In this document: piece after piece, positions 24,267-36,500 of the stretch
Position numbering within the stretch: position 1 is the stretch's first letter
Layout of the letters: each line of letters opens with the position of its first letter
Assembly (NCBI GenBank): GCA_964019695.1
Contig: OZ026525.1
Location: 62,156,253 to 62,220,252 of the forward strand
Origin: Loripinus fragilis
Lineage: Eukaryota > Mollusca > Bivalvia > Lucinida > Lucinidae
DNA length: 64,000 bases
Direction: 5' to 3'
Made by a program: the position numbers and the translations under genes
The notes under the pieces: generated by a model
What the model was told of the DNA's origin: nothing
Databases searched by the model: none
The model's input: the letters and a program-made list of their open reading frames with translations, nothing else

Positions 24267-25355
24267 GGGTCAATCCGGGTAAATGCGGACAGGCGGGTAA
24301 ATACGGACAGATGACTTACACTTCACATGTCCAATTACACAGGTCTGTGACAAAGAAATGTTTTATTAAAGCTTCAAATAATGTCTATTCGGCGCTTCTA
24401 CACCCGTATACCACTTAATTATGACCCTTTGCAATGAGGATTTTTCCTCGACCAGTGGGACTACCCTTGCATAATCCAGATTCTTTGAGAGTATCACAAA
24501 GTTTCATCTATCGGAAGAAACATTTTCGGCGCATGAAGTCAGTCATTAAACGTTTATTTCATTGCATTAAATTGACTTTAACCCAAGATTGGACTATTCA
24601 TGTTTCATTTTCTTCATATTTTTCATTAGTTATGAAAACCATTTCGATCCAGTTACTTGAACTATAAAGTGTCCGTAATTTACCAGTCGATTTTTGTATG
24701 TCGGGAAAATACGGACAGAGTGTTTTTACTTGATTTTCTCTTCGTACTGAGATCATTTTCTCGATTGTTTAAGCAAAACGTATATTTTAGATCAAACAAA
24801 GCTATGGGAATGCAGGTTGAAGACCAATTATGATATATCAAGACAACAACAAGCATGGTTCCAAATCTTCATAGCCATTATTGATGTGGTGTCTCAGATC
24901 AACAAAACTGTGCTATTTGTATAGATAATCTGAAGGATAGCATGCCTGGGCACCAGAGTATTCCCAGAGGATCGAACCATGTTCCCCCATGTATCAAACG
25001 ACAAGGTGCAAGAATAAAAAAGAATGCTTTAACAGCCTCTCAAATTTACCTATGCATTAAGTCTATACATTGTCCGTATTTACCCTAATGCAAATTGTAT
25101 ATGTCCGTATTTTCCCTGTCTATGTCCGAAGTTTCCCTACCTCGTCCGTATTTACCCGATTTTGGGTCACTTGCATTTTCTCTTAATTGACTGGTTTCCG
25201 ACCCATATATCATCTGTTCTCTTGTTGCAGGGTACAGCGAAGACATTACGCAAGTATAAAAGCCGGTATCTGAATGTATAACCCCTGCCAAACGACGACA
25301 ATGGCTCCTGAAACATGGGCGTGCAAAAAGCGTCCGTATTTACCCGGATTGACCC
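24267..25355 (+). mobile_element. 1,089-bp TA-flanked TIR element with repeated GTCCGTATTTACCC motif
   Basis: Termini GGGTCAATCCGGGTAAAT and their complement, with TA at 24,265-24,266 and 25,356-25,357. At least nine copies of GTCCGTATTTACCC-like motifs lie near the ends (for example 24,286, 24,668, 25,070, 25,102, 25,144 and 25,331), as if they were subterminal binding sites. No transposase ORF is present. Confidence 0.8.
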
Positions 25356-26507
25356 TAAATCTATATCTAAGAAAACATTTACTCTTGAACTTAATGGAAA
25401 ATCTGTATCACTGTCAACAAATACCATACATCTAGGGATCCTTCGCTCCAAAACAAACGAAAACTGTATAAATATAGAGGATCGCCTCAAATTAGGCCGA
25501 CGCACTATTTACGCTCATATTAACACTGGGGTTCACAGCTCAAATGGACTAAATCCGAAGGTGTCATACAAGATTTACCAGTGCTACGTCCTACCAAGAC
25601 TTTTATTTGGTCTCGAAGCGTTACCCATCACGAACACTCAACTACAGATATTATCAAAGTTTCATATACAAAACCTAAAACGTTTCCAATCGCTACCAAC
25701 CAGAACTGCTACGTGTACTGTGTACTTATTGCTTGGTGCTCTCCCAGTCGAGGCGGAGCTTCATAAACGACAGTTAAGCCTTCTTCACAATCTATTGGTG
25801 TCAACAAATGAGACGTTAGTGCACCTGAATAAGCACCAGATAGCAGTAAATCTTGACAATACACTGAGTTTCTACAGTAGAGTGCAGAAAATCTTAATCG
25901 AATATCAACTACCTGGTCTTAAAATCTACAGGAGGTAATCCCTACAAAAGAGCAATGGAAACTCCTAGTTAAACAAACTGTAAACAAATATTGGACGGAT
26001 AAATTAAAGGCAGAGGCTTCGGAGAAATCAACATTGTGTTATTTAAATACTGAACTCTTGAAAATTGGCCAAACTCATTCACTGTGGTCTTCCCTGGATT
26101 CAACCGTGTCAGATGTTAGAAAAGGTATAACAAAATGCAGAATGGTCACAGGGACATATATGTTGCAGACTTCAAAGAGGAAATTCAGTAGATTATCAGT
26201 TAGTCCAATTTGCAAGTGTTGTGGTCTTGATAATGAAGATTTGCCACGTATGTTACTTGAATGTCCTGCATTGATAAACCAGAGAAAAGCATTTTACCCG
26301 GAATTTAAGTCCATGAAAATTGATATTGTCGGAATCAACCAGTGGAATAAAAGATACACAAGTAGAACGCAGTTAGCTCAGCTCATTTTGGACTGTTCGG
26401 TTATCCCAGAGTTAAGGGAGAGTGTAAACTTCCTGAAATTACAAAGAATCTCAAGTAATCTATGCCACATGCTGCATTTAGCCAGATTAAACAAACTTGC
26501 TCACTAA

Positions 26508-27230
26508 GTCAATTGCTGAGTAGCATGGATCTCGACAGAACATTTTCAACGTGGTGTGGAAATATAATTACGCCTCTTTTTAACCATGAACTTTTAAATG
26601 TATATATGTGCTCAAGAAGATTGAAACAAATGTCTTAATGTATATATGTCTACATCTACATCATTACACTAAGCTGTCACACTTGACATTTCTTTAGTGG
26701 TGCGCAAGAGAGAAACTAAAAGAGAATAAAAAAATAGTTAAAGACAGAAGCATTAGATAAGACAACGTAAGAATGCAAACTTAAGTAAAAGAGAGAAGTA
26801 AAAAGAAAAGTTGTTCCCAGCCATTTTTCGCCCATCAGAGTGAGACCAATCCGCCTTCCCTGGGGGTACCTGGGTACAAGACCCGACGACACAGCTCACC
26901 ACTCCTCATTTGGGGGTACATTTATGGCTGGGAGATAGATCCCCATTAGAAGGTTAGGTCAGACAGCTCCCTCTTGAAGGATACCAAGGAAGGAGCCTCA
27001 GCTGCTGCTGGTGGTAGTTTGTTCCAGAGTGGGATTGTCCTCGGGAAAAAGCTGTACTTGAAACAATCTGTAGATGTAGAGTACTGCTTATACTTGTACT
27101 TGTGTGCTGATCTAGAAGATTTTATTATAAACTTTTTATTGTATATGTGCTCAAGAAGATAACTACAAGATTACATCTTGGTGTCCCTCTACTGGGAGTT
27201 AATACAGATATAAAGAAAGAAAGAAAGAGA
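26508..27230 (+). mobile_element. LINE 3' untranslated region and adjoining retroelement tail
   Basis: Follows the ORF2 stop. The phrase ATATGTGCTCAAGAAGAT occurs at 26,605 and again at 27,143, and the second is followed by a TATAAAGAAAGAAAGAAAG tail at about 27,211, so two 3' ends may be stacked. The ORF 26,974-27,162 is not supported as a gene. Confidence 0.5.
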
Positions 27231-27371
27231 GAAGCTTATATAGGGGAAACCTGCAAAACATCTTCTTGTCTGAAAACACATGGCCTAGAGCCTTAATATT
27301 TGGTATGTAGCATCACCTAGTGGACCTCTACCTGGGTGGGTGGGTGGGTGGGTGGGTAGGTAGGTAGGTAG
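27230..27371 (+). repeat. Single Helitron core unit followed by a GGGT/GGTA microsatellite
   Basis: A core fragment (GGCCTAGAGCC at 27,281) runs into (GGGT)n then (AGGT)n at 27,333-27,371. Core repeat followed by a tetranucleotide microsatellite is the known layout of bivalve pearl elements. Confidence 0.65.
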
Positions 27372-28799
27372 CTCGCTCCATGAATATCCTTTTAAAAAGC
27401 CTTAACTTGTACAATTTTTTTTTACATGGTCGAAGGGACGCGACTCATGAAATGCGGAAGTCTGCGCGCCTATGACAACACGACGCCATTGGCGAGCTGG
27501 TAGTGCGCGAAAACTCCGTTTTTATATCAATTTCTTCTATATTTTTACACAATGATTCTTCCAGAAGAGCCGATCATGCAGGATGTTCCTAAAATTATTC
27601 AGGTTTCTATATTTATCATTAAATTTGGCAAACTTCATGGCAGAATTTTTGGTGCAAAAATCTGTTTATAAAATCAAATGGTAAAATTAATGGGTGGGGT
27701 ATGGTGAAGTGGTCATAGTGTCTACAACTTACATACTTAATTCTATCAAGCTGGTAGGATACGCAAGTTGGCTTAACTTGTATGGATATACTTTAATATA
27801 GTGGACCTATGTGGAATCCTGCCTTTTAAGAGGATGTATCCATACAAATGTGGTATCAAAATAAACTTTGACATCTTAACTACACAGAGAGACCAATAAT
27901 AATAGCTATATCCTCGTATAAAGTGATTATCGAGGCCTTTAAACTTCATAAGGGTCAACGCAATTTTCGCTTCATCGCGCATCAGTGTACATGATCATTT
28001 CCAACACTCGTGCAAGCCTCTGGGATTATGCACTTTGGAAATCAGATCTTGGAACGATTGGACAATGAATATAAATAATATGAACTTAGGCGCTACCTAA
28101 ACCGTGCAAAGCAGTCAAACAGATCCGTTCACAATCATGATTATGGATTCCGGCATATCTCGGCCTCTGACAAACGCGACCCCTAGCAAACTCGGCCCCA
28201 ATAGAAACATTGTGCCATTTTTTCAGGAGGCTGGATGGTTTCATTGCATGTGCTTAATCTCATTTTTTCAATATTTCATTCTCATTTTGCGTGCGTAATG
28301 GGTATGAAACAATTAGTTTTGGTGATGACTTTATGGGCTGTCAGAGGCAAAAAGTGCACTCCATTCCAGATGCCCCATTATGTGGTGCCTTATCAGGGCT
28401 TATTTTTGGGAAAAAAAAAAATGATAGAAGAGGTGAGTAGGTGATAATCGTTGTGACTGGCGGTAAATATTTGCAAATGGTGAAGGCTCTAGATGCGCAG
28501 TTGCGGCCTTCGCTGGTCGCATATTGGGTGATTGTGAGTCTTAAAGCTGAATGAGCTAATTTGAGTCAGGGCACTGAATAAAATCGTACAGTAATTACAA
28601 TATCTGAAATATACTAACTCATATATGTTCATCGTTTATATATGCATGATTATATGTAGATATTTTGGGCCAAGTTCGTTAGGAGCAGAGTTGTTCAGGG
28701 GCCTAGTTTGTTAGGGGCCGAGATGTCCAGTTACCTGATTATACATCTAATTCAGTGCGCACCCACGGATCTGGTGTGGTACTTGATTTACTCAAAAAT
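27372..28799. other. No gene recognised; one small foldback element
   Basis: 27,775-27,850 is a hairpin-type element (TTGTATGGATATAC...GTATCCATACAA) that has an inverted relative at 31,835-31,905. Blocks of GGGGCCGAGATGTCCAG type at 28,670-28,735 resemble the repeat at 29,955-30,035. No coding region was seen. Confidence 0.45.
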
Positions 28800-28965
28800 A
28801 GTGAGTATTATCAGGAAATACCACACTAAAAAACTGCAGACAAACCCGTGGCATCATGAGGAAGAGCCACACAACAATCAAGAGACACCAGGAAGACAAA
28901 AAAGCAAAGCAGCCAGCTCTCTCTTCCCCATTGGGATGTTTGGACTGGATCCGCAGGAGATGGCG
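28800..28965 (-). mobile_element. Penelope-type 3' tail, subfamily 2, reverse
   Basis: Reverse complement of about 34,905-35,035; shares GGAAATACCACA, GAGGAAGAGCC and GAGACACCAGGAAGACA blocks. Confidence 0.6.
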
Positions 28966-28977
28966 AAACACAAGTAG

Positions 28978-29640
28978 GACTGCATGCTTGGTGGTCAACC
29001 CAATCTAGGTTGGCAACTGCTTTCCTCTTTAATTGCACGCGGATGCGTCGGCCTTCAGACTCTATGACGGAAAAGACTGAAAGACTTATCTAGACTATTG
29101 ATGAGATGGTAGGGGTCTGATGCTTTGGCTGCTGTCAGGCCCTCCAGGGTTTACCTGTTGGATTCCTTTTGCTCCGGTATTCAGTTTTATTTACTGTTGA
29201 GTCCTTATCTTTGCTTTATCTCCTTTTTATACTTTGATTTATATGTTCTAGGAGATGATGCATTGATAAGTGTCTTTCATGCAAACCAAACAGCCATGTG
29301 TCTTGATCCACATCTGAACTAAGAGTGTGGTTGGTGCACCGTTAAACCGGCTTAAGCCCTCCAGTAAAATATTTTTACTGACCTTTCCAAGGCGGTGCTT
29401 CTTTTGTGGATCATTTATGTTATTTCTGTCTTATTTTGTTATGCTTTCATGCACGTCTGTTTGTTGATGCCTAGTGGTCACCTGCTTGGAAAGGGCTGAC
29501 CTTTTGGCTCTTGTTTGTGATGTCTAATTGTGAAGTTGTCACTTTCCCATTGGTATCCTGGGTCAGGTGTGGTGCTTGATTGTATCTATTCCTGATATTT
29601 GCCCTCTTTCTTACTTTATTTTTGTAGTCTAGCCAGACAC
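28978..29640 (+). mobile_element. Penelope-like element, 3' end only
   Basis: Starts inside the C-terminal coding region (GACTGCATGCTTGGTGGTCA, also at 7,530 and 15,437) and continues through the shared 3' non-coding sequence to TGTGGTGCTTGATTGTATC and TTACTTTA. Confidence 0.7.
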
Positions 29641-29870
29641 GGGCTAGTATCAGCGACATGCTTGATGAGATTTAGTGACATCATGGTCCATCTCTTGTGG
29701 CCCTGTTTTTTTGGTTTTTTTTGTTGTTCTTTGGGGCATGGCACTTTGTGCCATTTCTAGCAGTGCAAGCATCATACCTAGAAATGGGAACTGGTTTCTG
29801 TACTTAAATTGCGTTTTGCTTTTATGTGTGCATGTATTTGTTTAACTGGGTTCTGTTATTCATGTTTATA

Positions 29871-29950
29871 GGGAGCGTAGTGGCTCAGTGGTAGCTAGAG
29901 TGCTTGACCAGAGACAAAGGGACTTCGGGTTCAAGCCTCATCGTACCTTA
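29871..29950 (+). mobile_element. SINE head (tRNA-like part only)
   Basis: GGGAGCGTAGTGGCTCAGTGG (A box) and GGGTTCAAGCCTC (B box) match the head of the SINE at 46,216-46,419. No tail is present, so it is truncated. Confidence 0.55.
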
Positions 29951-29954
29951 TTAT

Positions 29955-30035
29955 ATCTGTGGGCCGAAATTGTACAGGCCGACTTGGTTATGGGCCGAAA
30001 TTGACATGGGCCGAAATTGCTATGGGCCGAAATGT
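29955..30035. repeat. Short GGGCCGAAATT minisatellite
   Basis: Four GGGCCGAAAT units between 29,961 and 30,031 at 16-25-bp spacing, plus a degenerate AGGCCGACTTG unit. Confidence 0.7.
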
Positions 30036-30322
30036 CCAGTGACCGTTTGTTGTTGACCCCTTTTGTGTTAGGTCCTGCTTTTTTGATAAAATTGTATGCA
30101 TCCTTTCTAGTCCAGCACTATTCTCCCTAAAGAAGTAAAGGCTGATTATTTTACATTGTGTTTTTGATTTCCTGTTTGTGGTTTTTGTGTTTGGATATCT
30201 GTGGGCGTACTGTGAAGCTATCCTTCCTTTCGCGTGACTTGAAGGGTGTGCGCCGAGCCACGGTGGGAAATACACACTGCTGGGGAGTACTTACTTTGTA
30301 CGGGCGGCAGTGACGTGTGTTA

Positions 30323-30330
30323 TGACGTCA
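30323..30330. promoter_or_regulatory. CRE-like palindrome upstream of the first coding exon
   Basis: TGACGTCA, the full cAMP-response-element palindrome, lies 169 bp before the ATG at 30,499. A half site, TGACGTG, is at 30,311. Position fits a proximal promoter, but the transcription start cannot be seen. Confidence 0.45.
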
Positions 30331-30498
30331 CTCAAACTGTTTTCTTTTCGGAACGTTGAAAACCGTTTGTTTTCTTTTAGTTCAATGTTGGATAACGATT
30401 GTTGGGCTACGGAAATAATTTGGAGAAATTTGGAAACGGATTAAAGTATTTCAAAGCCATCTCTAAACACTCGCGAAGCTGAGAAATGTATTACAGTA

Positions 30499-30516
30499 AT
30501 GGCAGAGGCTTCCGGT
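30499..30516 (+). CDS. CFAP119: CFAP119-like exon 1 (start codon)
   Basis: ATG at 30,499 encodes MAEASG, then donor GTAAGT at 30,517, phase 0. The upstream ATG at 30,486 is in a different frame and does not fit exon 2. This is the least certain coding exon because it is so short. Confidence 0.6.
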
Positions 30517-33500
30517 GTAAGTTTATTTTGCTTTTTTGATACACGATGCAAATGAAATATTCAGCTTTCGTCCATTTATCTTCTTATTGCATGTTTTGAT
30601 CTAAGAAAAATATTTTTAAGAATTCAAATAAGAAATGAATGAATAACAAACTACTCTCGTAGCTATGAGAAATTTTTTGTGCAGGACGCTGTGTTCCGGC
30701 TCTAGTTTGGGAAAGACAAAAATCGGTATCGAGGCAGGGTCCGCGAGTGAGACTGGGAGGCGCCATCTTGGACAACTTTTTGAACATCGTTAGCATAGTA
30801 AAGAACATTCATTGTTAACTTGTACGTATGTGTTATCTATAGGCGTGCTGCGCACGCGGGGCCTTTGGCCCCGCTTTGCTTTGCACGTAATACCCATTCT
30901 GTATTTTCTGCAATAAAAAGGTTCTCACAGCATAAAATGCACAAATCCTTCACTCCTGTGAATCTTGTTGACAAGTCGGCCATTTTGGTTGAAAAGTAGA
31001 TAAAAAGCGCCTGGATAACACTTGCTATTGTCGCGAACTCCCCAGTACCTCTTACAAGATTAAAGGGTGCCGAGTCATAGAGGGGCATCGATAACAGAAA
31101 TGCTGTTTATTCCGTATAAGTTACATTGATGGAAAAAACGCATTTTGATATAAAAACATTGTATTCTTAGGATATGTGGAATCATTTCTATATAGAGATG
31201 CAACTAGATTTTTGGCAAAGACTGAATAATTGTTTTCTCAAGAAATGTGGATGCATTCTTATCTAGAGATGTGACCAGATTTTTGGCCCAGACTGAATAA
31301 TTGTTTTCTTAAGAAATGTGGAATCGTTTCTATATAGGGATGTAACCAGATTTTGGCCAAGACTGAATAATTGTTTTCTCAAGAAATGTGGAAGCATATC
31401 TATATAGAAATGATTCCACATTTCCTAAGAAAACAATTATTCAGTCTGGACCAAAAATCTGGTTGCATCTCTATATAGAGATGATTCCACATTTCTTAAG
31501 AAAACAATGTTTTCATATAAAATGCGTTTTATTCCGTCAATGTAACCAATACGGAATAAACAGCATTTCTGTTATAGATGCCTGTCTATGGATACATCTT
31601 CAAGAAGACGAATAATTGTTTGGGAGTTTTACAGCATAACTCCCCAAGACATGATCCATGTTTGAAAGATGCTTGCATTTTCATTGAGAAATTGAAATGG
31701 CCGACATCAACCGTGAAAAAACACTGACCCTTGCCCGATTTAACTGATCATTACAAGCGATACTTGGACCCAGGCGTATTGATTGTAGTATAAAAATGGA
31801 GATGAGATACAGTTGTATATAATTTGACCACACAAGTGTGGACACATTCTCTTATATGGCAGGATTCCACATAGGTCCACTATATTAGAGTATTTCCACT
31901 TGTATATCACCCTCTTGTTTAGATATCTAAAGTAATTCCAAAGGGAAAATCTTTTGGGTCATCCAGGATTCGAACCCAGAACTCCTGCATGACAGTATAG
32001 CCACTCTTAACCATGTCGCTAAAGAGTTAACCCAGCAGCGAGGCTGTTAGGAATGGCACTATCACTACACTCTTCTCCCTTTTATTTTCTGAGAGGCGGG
32101 CTTGAACCCCCAGGCATCAACCACAACTAAGTATAGCCCACTACCACTCCCAGAAGCCGACTCAGGCGCTAGCAAATTACTGCTGCCACCAGTAAAGTAA
32201 TTTGAAGGTGAAATTTTTTGGGTTCGCCAGGATTTAAACCAAGAACTCGTGTGTGACAGCCACTTTAACCATGTCCCTCAAGAGTAAGCCCAACAGCGAT
32301 GCTGTTAGGAATATGGCACTGTCACTACATTTCCAGAAATTTTCCGAATATACAGATACATGTGATTTTTTGCCAATTGAATTTGTCTAGAAAGGTGTTG
32401 AGTTGGTGCTGTCAGCAGATCTGAGAAATCTCGGAAAATCACAACCTAAATTATCACTTATTTGCATGACAAAGTCCTGTACTGAAATTCTGTACGGTAC
32501 CAAAGTTTTCATATCTCGATCAGTAGAATTGGAGCTGTTTTGTTGCATGCACTTCTGCACATAATAAATTTCAGAGCTCTCACTAGGATTTTGAAACCAG
32601 GTGTCTCAGAACCCTCTTTGCCAAAAAGTGGGGGTCCCACCATACAAAAGAATATAGGTTCCTTAAAAAACTAATTGTACCAGCACTAAAAGTGGGAGTT
32701 CAGAGCTGCAAATCAGCAGTTAGTGAGATGGAGATCTGAGCCTCTGAATAATGTTCATATATATACGGTAATTACTAAAACATGGAATGAAATGAGAACA
32801 GAGTTCTCCACCTACAGTAACTACTTCCCTCGCACAGTACAGGAATGGAATGTTCTGCCAACTTCTGTGACGGAGGCAACATCCCTTGAGGGCTTTAGAT
32901 GTCCACTGTCTACAGCCCAAACAACACAGTAATCAGACAGAATTCAAATATAAGTAGTTTTAGCCAGGACTGCTGTTTTTAATTTTGATAGACCCTGACA
33001 AGGGATTGCTGTGTCTTCCAGACGTCATGCCGCAGTTCGCAGGACCAATTACGTCAAAGAGACCTGGTCCTTAATTGGAAGAAGAAGAAGAATATCAAAA
33101 ATACCAATTAACGCAACAAGCACAAATGAGAAACTGCTAAAACACGGAACAGTGACAAGAGACAAAATACTAAAACACTGAAGACTTACAGTGACGAACA
33201 CTTAAGTATGAAGGAACAAGTTTGTACCATTGGTCTATATATTGTGATACATAGCCCAAGAGATTCTGGTTGGAAGTCATCTGAACATTGATCAAACAAA
33301 AAATATTGTATCAGGCATGTTGCAAACACAGTATACATGTATAGAGTCTAAACTTTCCCTCTTTTTGATAGCCAATCATCTCTTACTTGTTCCCTTTTCA
33401 GTTGGGAAAGGCCTCATTTCTTTGTCTTTGTTCCGTTTTTGTTCTATGTTCCAAAATGTACAGTCATGGGACATAATTATTGGTCACTTTGGTCTTTGGG

Positions 33501-36500
33501 GCATTGACTTTTAAAACACTGCATTAAATTCCATATTTTTGGTAGAAATTACCATGACAAAGTCATTGGGTATGATTTCACAAAACATACAGGGATGAAA
33601 AGTAAATATAAAATAGCAATTAATGTAATGTTCCCTTCTGTTATTTGAGGAACAGTAATGCAAAAACAGAACAAACAGAACAGTAGGCAAAATTAGGGTC
33701 TTTCTACACAAAATGGAACAGTATATAAACACAAAAATGGAACACTAATGCAAAAACACGCAGCAGTAGGCCCTAATGCAAAACTGAACAGACAGAACAG
33801 TTATACATATAAGTCAGTTCAGACACACACGAAAACGGAAGAGTAGCTCTATTACAAAAAAACAAACGAGTGGAACAGTAATTATACAAATACAGAACAG
33901 TGATACAAACAGGTATCTTGCATATTTTGGCTTTTATAATCTTAAGGTTCCAAAACCCAGATTTTCAAACTGGGCCTTTTCTCTCCATAGTTACTCGAGA
34001 TAAAACCATTGGAAAAGAAGATTTAGGTTGTGATTTTCCAAGATTTCTCAGACCTTGTTCTGGAAGTCCATTCCAAGGAGAAATCACACTCACTTATAAA
34101 AAGTGTCTGTGAATTTCTTTCTTACACGATTTCTTAAATTTGAGTGCATGACCATGGGTAGGATTTTCATTCATTTCAAAGAATGTAGAATATAGGATGT
34201 CTTCAAGATTATGTAAGAGTTTTTACACTTCAATCATGTCACCAAGGAATCTAAAGTGGTAAGTATCATCGGTCATCGTTGATTTATGTCTAGTAACTAG
34301 AAATGATAACACTACCGTACCTTAAGTTTAGGTCACACATCAAACAAAAAGTCCCTTTTGGTAACATCCTTTTTGTATTTTAGTTTAATCTATTTAGGCC
34401 TTATTTTTCTTTTTCAGCCAAGAGATCACAAGGCCAAGGTTTGTGTATGGTAAGTATGAAAGAGATACTTGGTTTTTGTTTCATTTCTTCTCTGGGCAAA
34501 TCATGCAGTCTTGGGTTGGTGCCTAATGCTTATCTGTAGCTGGACCCACCGTGGCTCAACTTGAGGTTTTCTTTAGCTCTGACTATCTGTAAGTCATGAG
34601 CCCTTTTCTTTGTTTCATCATGGTGTGTTAATTTGATTAGAGTGTTTCTCCATGATGATACATTACATTAGTTAGATGGCCTCCATGCGAGCTAAATATT
34701 TCTTGTACTTCAACAACAGCAGAACCTAGGGTGGAGATTTGGTACCAGTAAAATGCATTTAAGCCCCCCAGTGGCTTAGGCTGCTGTCCGTTCTAAGGCG
34801 GTGGTTCTGTTTTTGTTGACTTTTTGTTTATTGTTACTCCCATTGTGGGTGTCTGTAATTGTTCTATGTTTTTTTGTACGTTACTTTATGTCCATTCTAG
34901 AATTGCAATCATCTTGATGAGGAAGAGAGTGCTGGTTGCTTTGCTTAATTTGTCTTCCTGGTGTCTCGTGATGGTGGAGCGGCTCTTCCTCACGGTGCCT
35001 GCGGTTTGTGATTGTGGTATTTCCTGAACATACTCACATACTATTTTTAAAATTTTTAATAATAGTAGACTGATTCTTATCTTCAGGCTTGTCATAACTT
35101 TATACATGTATACCATTGTCATTACAAAGAGGGTCTGGATGAACAGTACACATGGGTTTTCCTAGGCGTGATTTCAAAAAATGAGTGAAAATCATAGTAA
35201 GTATTTGTTTATTAATGTGTCACATGTCATCAAAACAAATAAAACATACATCTTAAAAACTAGATCCATTTTGATAACATCCAGCCAATATGTCTTATGA
35301 GACATAATTAAAATACACAATATTTTAAAACATAAAAAGTGCTATATATGTACAAAATGTTCAAGATAGTGCATTTTGATTATAATTGTCCTAAAATTAG
35401 CTAAAAGAGTTCAAGGTCTCTATCTTAAGAAGACAATAAAATTAATCATATAATATACTTTGTCACTGCATACGTTTCCTTAGATTAAACATTTGAAGAA
35501 GTGTTTAAGCCAAAATATATTGCATATTAACAAAATTCATAATGAAAATAAATTTATCATTTAAGGACATATTGTGAAAGTCCGTATTGCATAACTGAGC
35601 TTTAGCTAATAAAGGTCTTCTAATATCAGAGTAAAAATCACAGCATAAAAAGAAATGGATTTCATCCTCACATTATCGTTACATAGGTTACAAATACTTT
35701 TATTAAGTGGCGCCTTTGGTTTTTTATATATGGACCCCTTTCAATTTGTAAGGGCAAACCATGATGCAGCAGTGGCTCCGTTCCATATTAATTTCAACAT
35801 AGTCTTCAGCTATTAAATTGGATTTGTATAATCTATAAGTTCACAGTTTGTTTCCATTTTCCTGACCTGTATCATTCCACACTTTGGTTTTCCAATTCGC
35901 ATCATCAATGACTTTTAATTTTGTTTGAATACCTTTAACCAAGTTTTTCACAGCTATTTCCATATTTTGAAGAAAAGTTTGTAGATTATTTGACCACATG
36001 AATGACAGAAATCTACGTTCCCAAGACTTGCCATGCATGCTTGACCACTTGAAAATTTTATTAACTAGTCTGTTCTCTGGTGTACGTTCGATTTTAAAAT
36101 ATGATCAACCTGCTTCTATTTTCTGCTTATGGGCACAACTAGACCAACCCAAGTCCCCCGTGATGCAAGGTTTGAAGAGCAATTTAGCGTTTTAAAGAAT
36201 CATATATATCATTCCCAATTTCTTAGCTCTACATTTGGTGAAAATTTCATTAATTTAAAATCCTACCAAAAAAAATAGTAAAGTTACAGATGTTTTCATT
36301 CACATTTTTATGCAAAGCAACATGTTACAGCTTTACACTGCTAATTTCTATGGCTTTTAATCAATTTAAAATCACAGTCAAGTTCTTTTAGACTACATCA
36401 AGTTTTCCCAATTTAGATGGTTCAAATGCCTTTTCCCCAAATTCAGACAAAACATCTATGTGACAAAATATAGATATGTCAGAACATCAAAGCAACTTTT

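Larger units (their letters stand above)
8501..26507 (+). mobile_element. APE-type LINE split by three nested DNA transposons
   Basis: The LINE carries ORF1 with a PHD-like finger, then an ORF2 with apurinic endonuclease, reverse transcriptase and a C-terminal cysteine cluster. Without the insertions at 12,812-23,269, 23,329-24,040 and 24,267-25,355 it would be about 5.7 kb, a normal LINE length. Lesions are few: an early stop in ORF1, ORF1 frameshifts, damage in the endonuclease, one stop just after the catalytic Asp-Asp and one late frameshift. The family is CR1/L2-like in general plan; the precise clade was not determined. Confidence 0.8.
23274..26507 (+). pseudogene. LINE ORF2, second half of reverse transcriptase and C-terminus
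   Basis: Continues the frame with motif B (LQGVRQGG at about 23,278-23,301). It is split by the 712-bp element and continues at 24,047 to a PTCADDVAL catalytic block (about 24,122-24,148), whose first catalytic-box residue is Cys instead of the usual Tyr or Phe. A TAA at 24,149-24,151 follows directly. The frame continues to 24,266, is split by the TA-flanked element, and resumes at 25,358. A frameshift near 25,925 precedes the last open part (26,034-26,507), which has a C-x2-C...C cluster (CKCCG at about 26,212). It is inactive through these breaks. Confidence 0.8.

Noticed and set aside
27230..27371. Telomere-like GGGT repeat
   Set aside because: Animal telomeric repeat is TTAGGG; this is a GGGT/AGGT microsatellite next to a pearl-like core.
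30486..30516. Upstream ATG as the start codon of the CFAP119-like gene
   Set aside because: Its frame differs from that required by the exon 2 phase; the ATG at 30,499 fits.
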